Assembly: GCA_964449175.1 (NCBI GenBank)
Contig: CAYUYH010000054.1
Location: 1 to 12,911, forward strand
Direction: 5' to 3'
Origin: CAYUYH01 sp964449175
GTDB lineage: Bacteria; Planctomycetota; Phycisphaerae; SM23-33
Length of the DNA: 12,911 nt
Part shown: one piece after another, positions 12,840 to 12,911 of the stretch
Layout: the number at the start of each line of letters is the position of its first letter
How positions within the stretch are numbered: position 1 is the first letter of the stretch
Made by a program: the position numbers and the translations under genes
The notes under the pieces: generated by a model
Databases searched by the model: none
What the model was told of the DNA's origin: nothing
Seen by the model: the letters and a program-made list of their open reading frames with translations, nothing else

Positions 12840-12911
12840 GTCCCCGTAGCTCAATGGATAGAGCGCTTGCCTCCGGAGCAAGAGGCTACAGGTTCGAGTC
12901 CTGTCGGGGAT
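12840..12911 (+). tRNA. tRNA-Arg, anticodon CCG (3' end cut by window)
   Basis: A complete cloverleaf folds: 7-bp acceptor stem with a G1-U72 wobble, U8 A9, D stem GCTC/GAGC, anticodon stem CTTGC/GCAAG with loop CTCCGGA (anticodon CCG, reading CGG Arg), 5-nt variable region AGGCT, and T stem ACAGG/CCTGT with loop TTCGAGT. The window ends on base 72, so the discriminator base and any encoded CCA are not seen. CGG is expected to be a well-used Arg codon in this GC-rich genome. Confidence 0.95.

Overview
This 12.9 kb window comes from a GC-rich bacterial chromosome (clearly above 60% G+C by eye, with strongly GC-biased third codon positions). It is almost entirely core and regulatory genes, with no phage, transposon, CRISPR or toxin signatures. 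The gene content and order suggest Planctomycetota (Phycisphaerae-like): an Rne/Rng ribonuclease with a Pro/Ala/Lys/Arg-rich tail, DUF502, short HPF, a minimal PTS lacking a sugar permease, and DUF2344 beside Rne. This assignment is inference and no taxonomic search was run.

Left arm, plus strand, 1-3686. A co-directional run holds the end of pgk (phosphoglycerate kinase), rpe (ribulose-phosphate 3-epimerase), a histidine-phosphatase-fold protein that has lost its catalytic residues, accD (acetyl-CoA carboxylase beta subunit, overlapping the previous gene by 14 nt) and an M24-fold aminopeptidase-like protein that has lost most of the metal ligands. The run joins central carbon metabolism and fatty-acid initiation to two probable pseudoenzymes.

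Middle and right, minus strand, 3723-12469. Read in its own direction, a long cluster starts at a good sigma70-type promoter at 12523-12551. It runs DUF502 membrane protein, short ribosome hibernation factor (hpf), PTS EIIA (PtsN-like), HPr (ptsH), Enzyme I (ptsI), DUF2344 protein, then Rne/Rng-type ribonuclease. After a 373-nt gap with its own promoter comes a Na+/phosphate symporter fused to a PhoU-like domain. The phosphate transporter and the left-arm run converge at about 3690-3720.

The PTS genes form a full phosphorelay (EI His190, HPr His17, EIIA His69), but no EIIB or EIIC permease is present. The relay is therefore probably regulatory, and it sits with a ribosome-hibernation gene and an RNA-decay gene. 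This recalls the proteobacterial rpoN-hpf-ptsN-rapZ-npr locus, but with EI and RNase E/G included.

At the right edge, plus strand, a tRNA-Arg(CCG) gene with its own promoter is cut by the window end after the acceptor stem. The most notable non-coding signals are a strong hairpin at the predicted 5' end of the DUF502-hpf-pts transcript, a perfect 9-bp hairpin between ptsH and ptsI, and a predicted leader of about 240 nt before the phosphate transporter.
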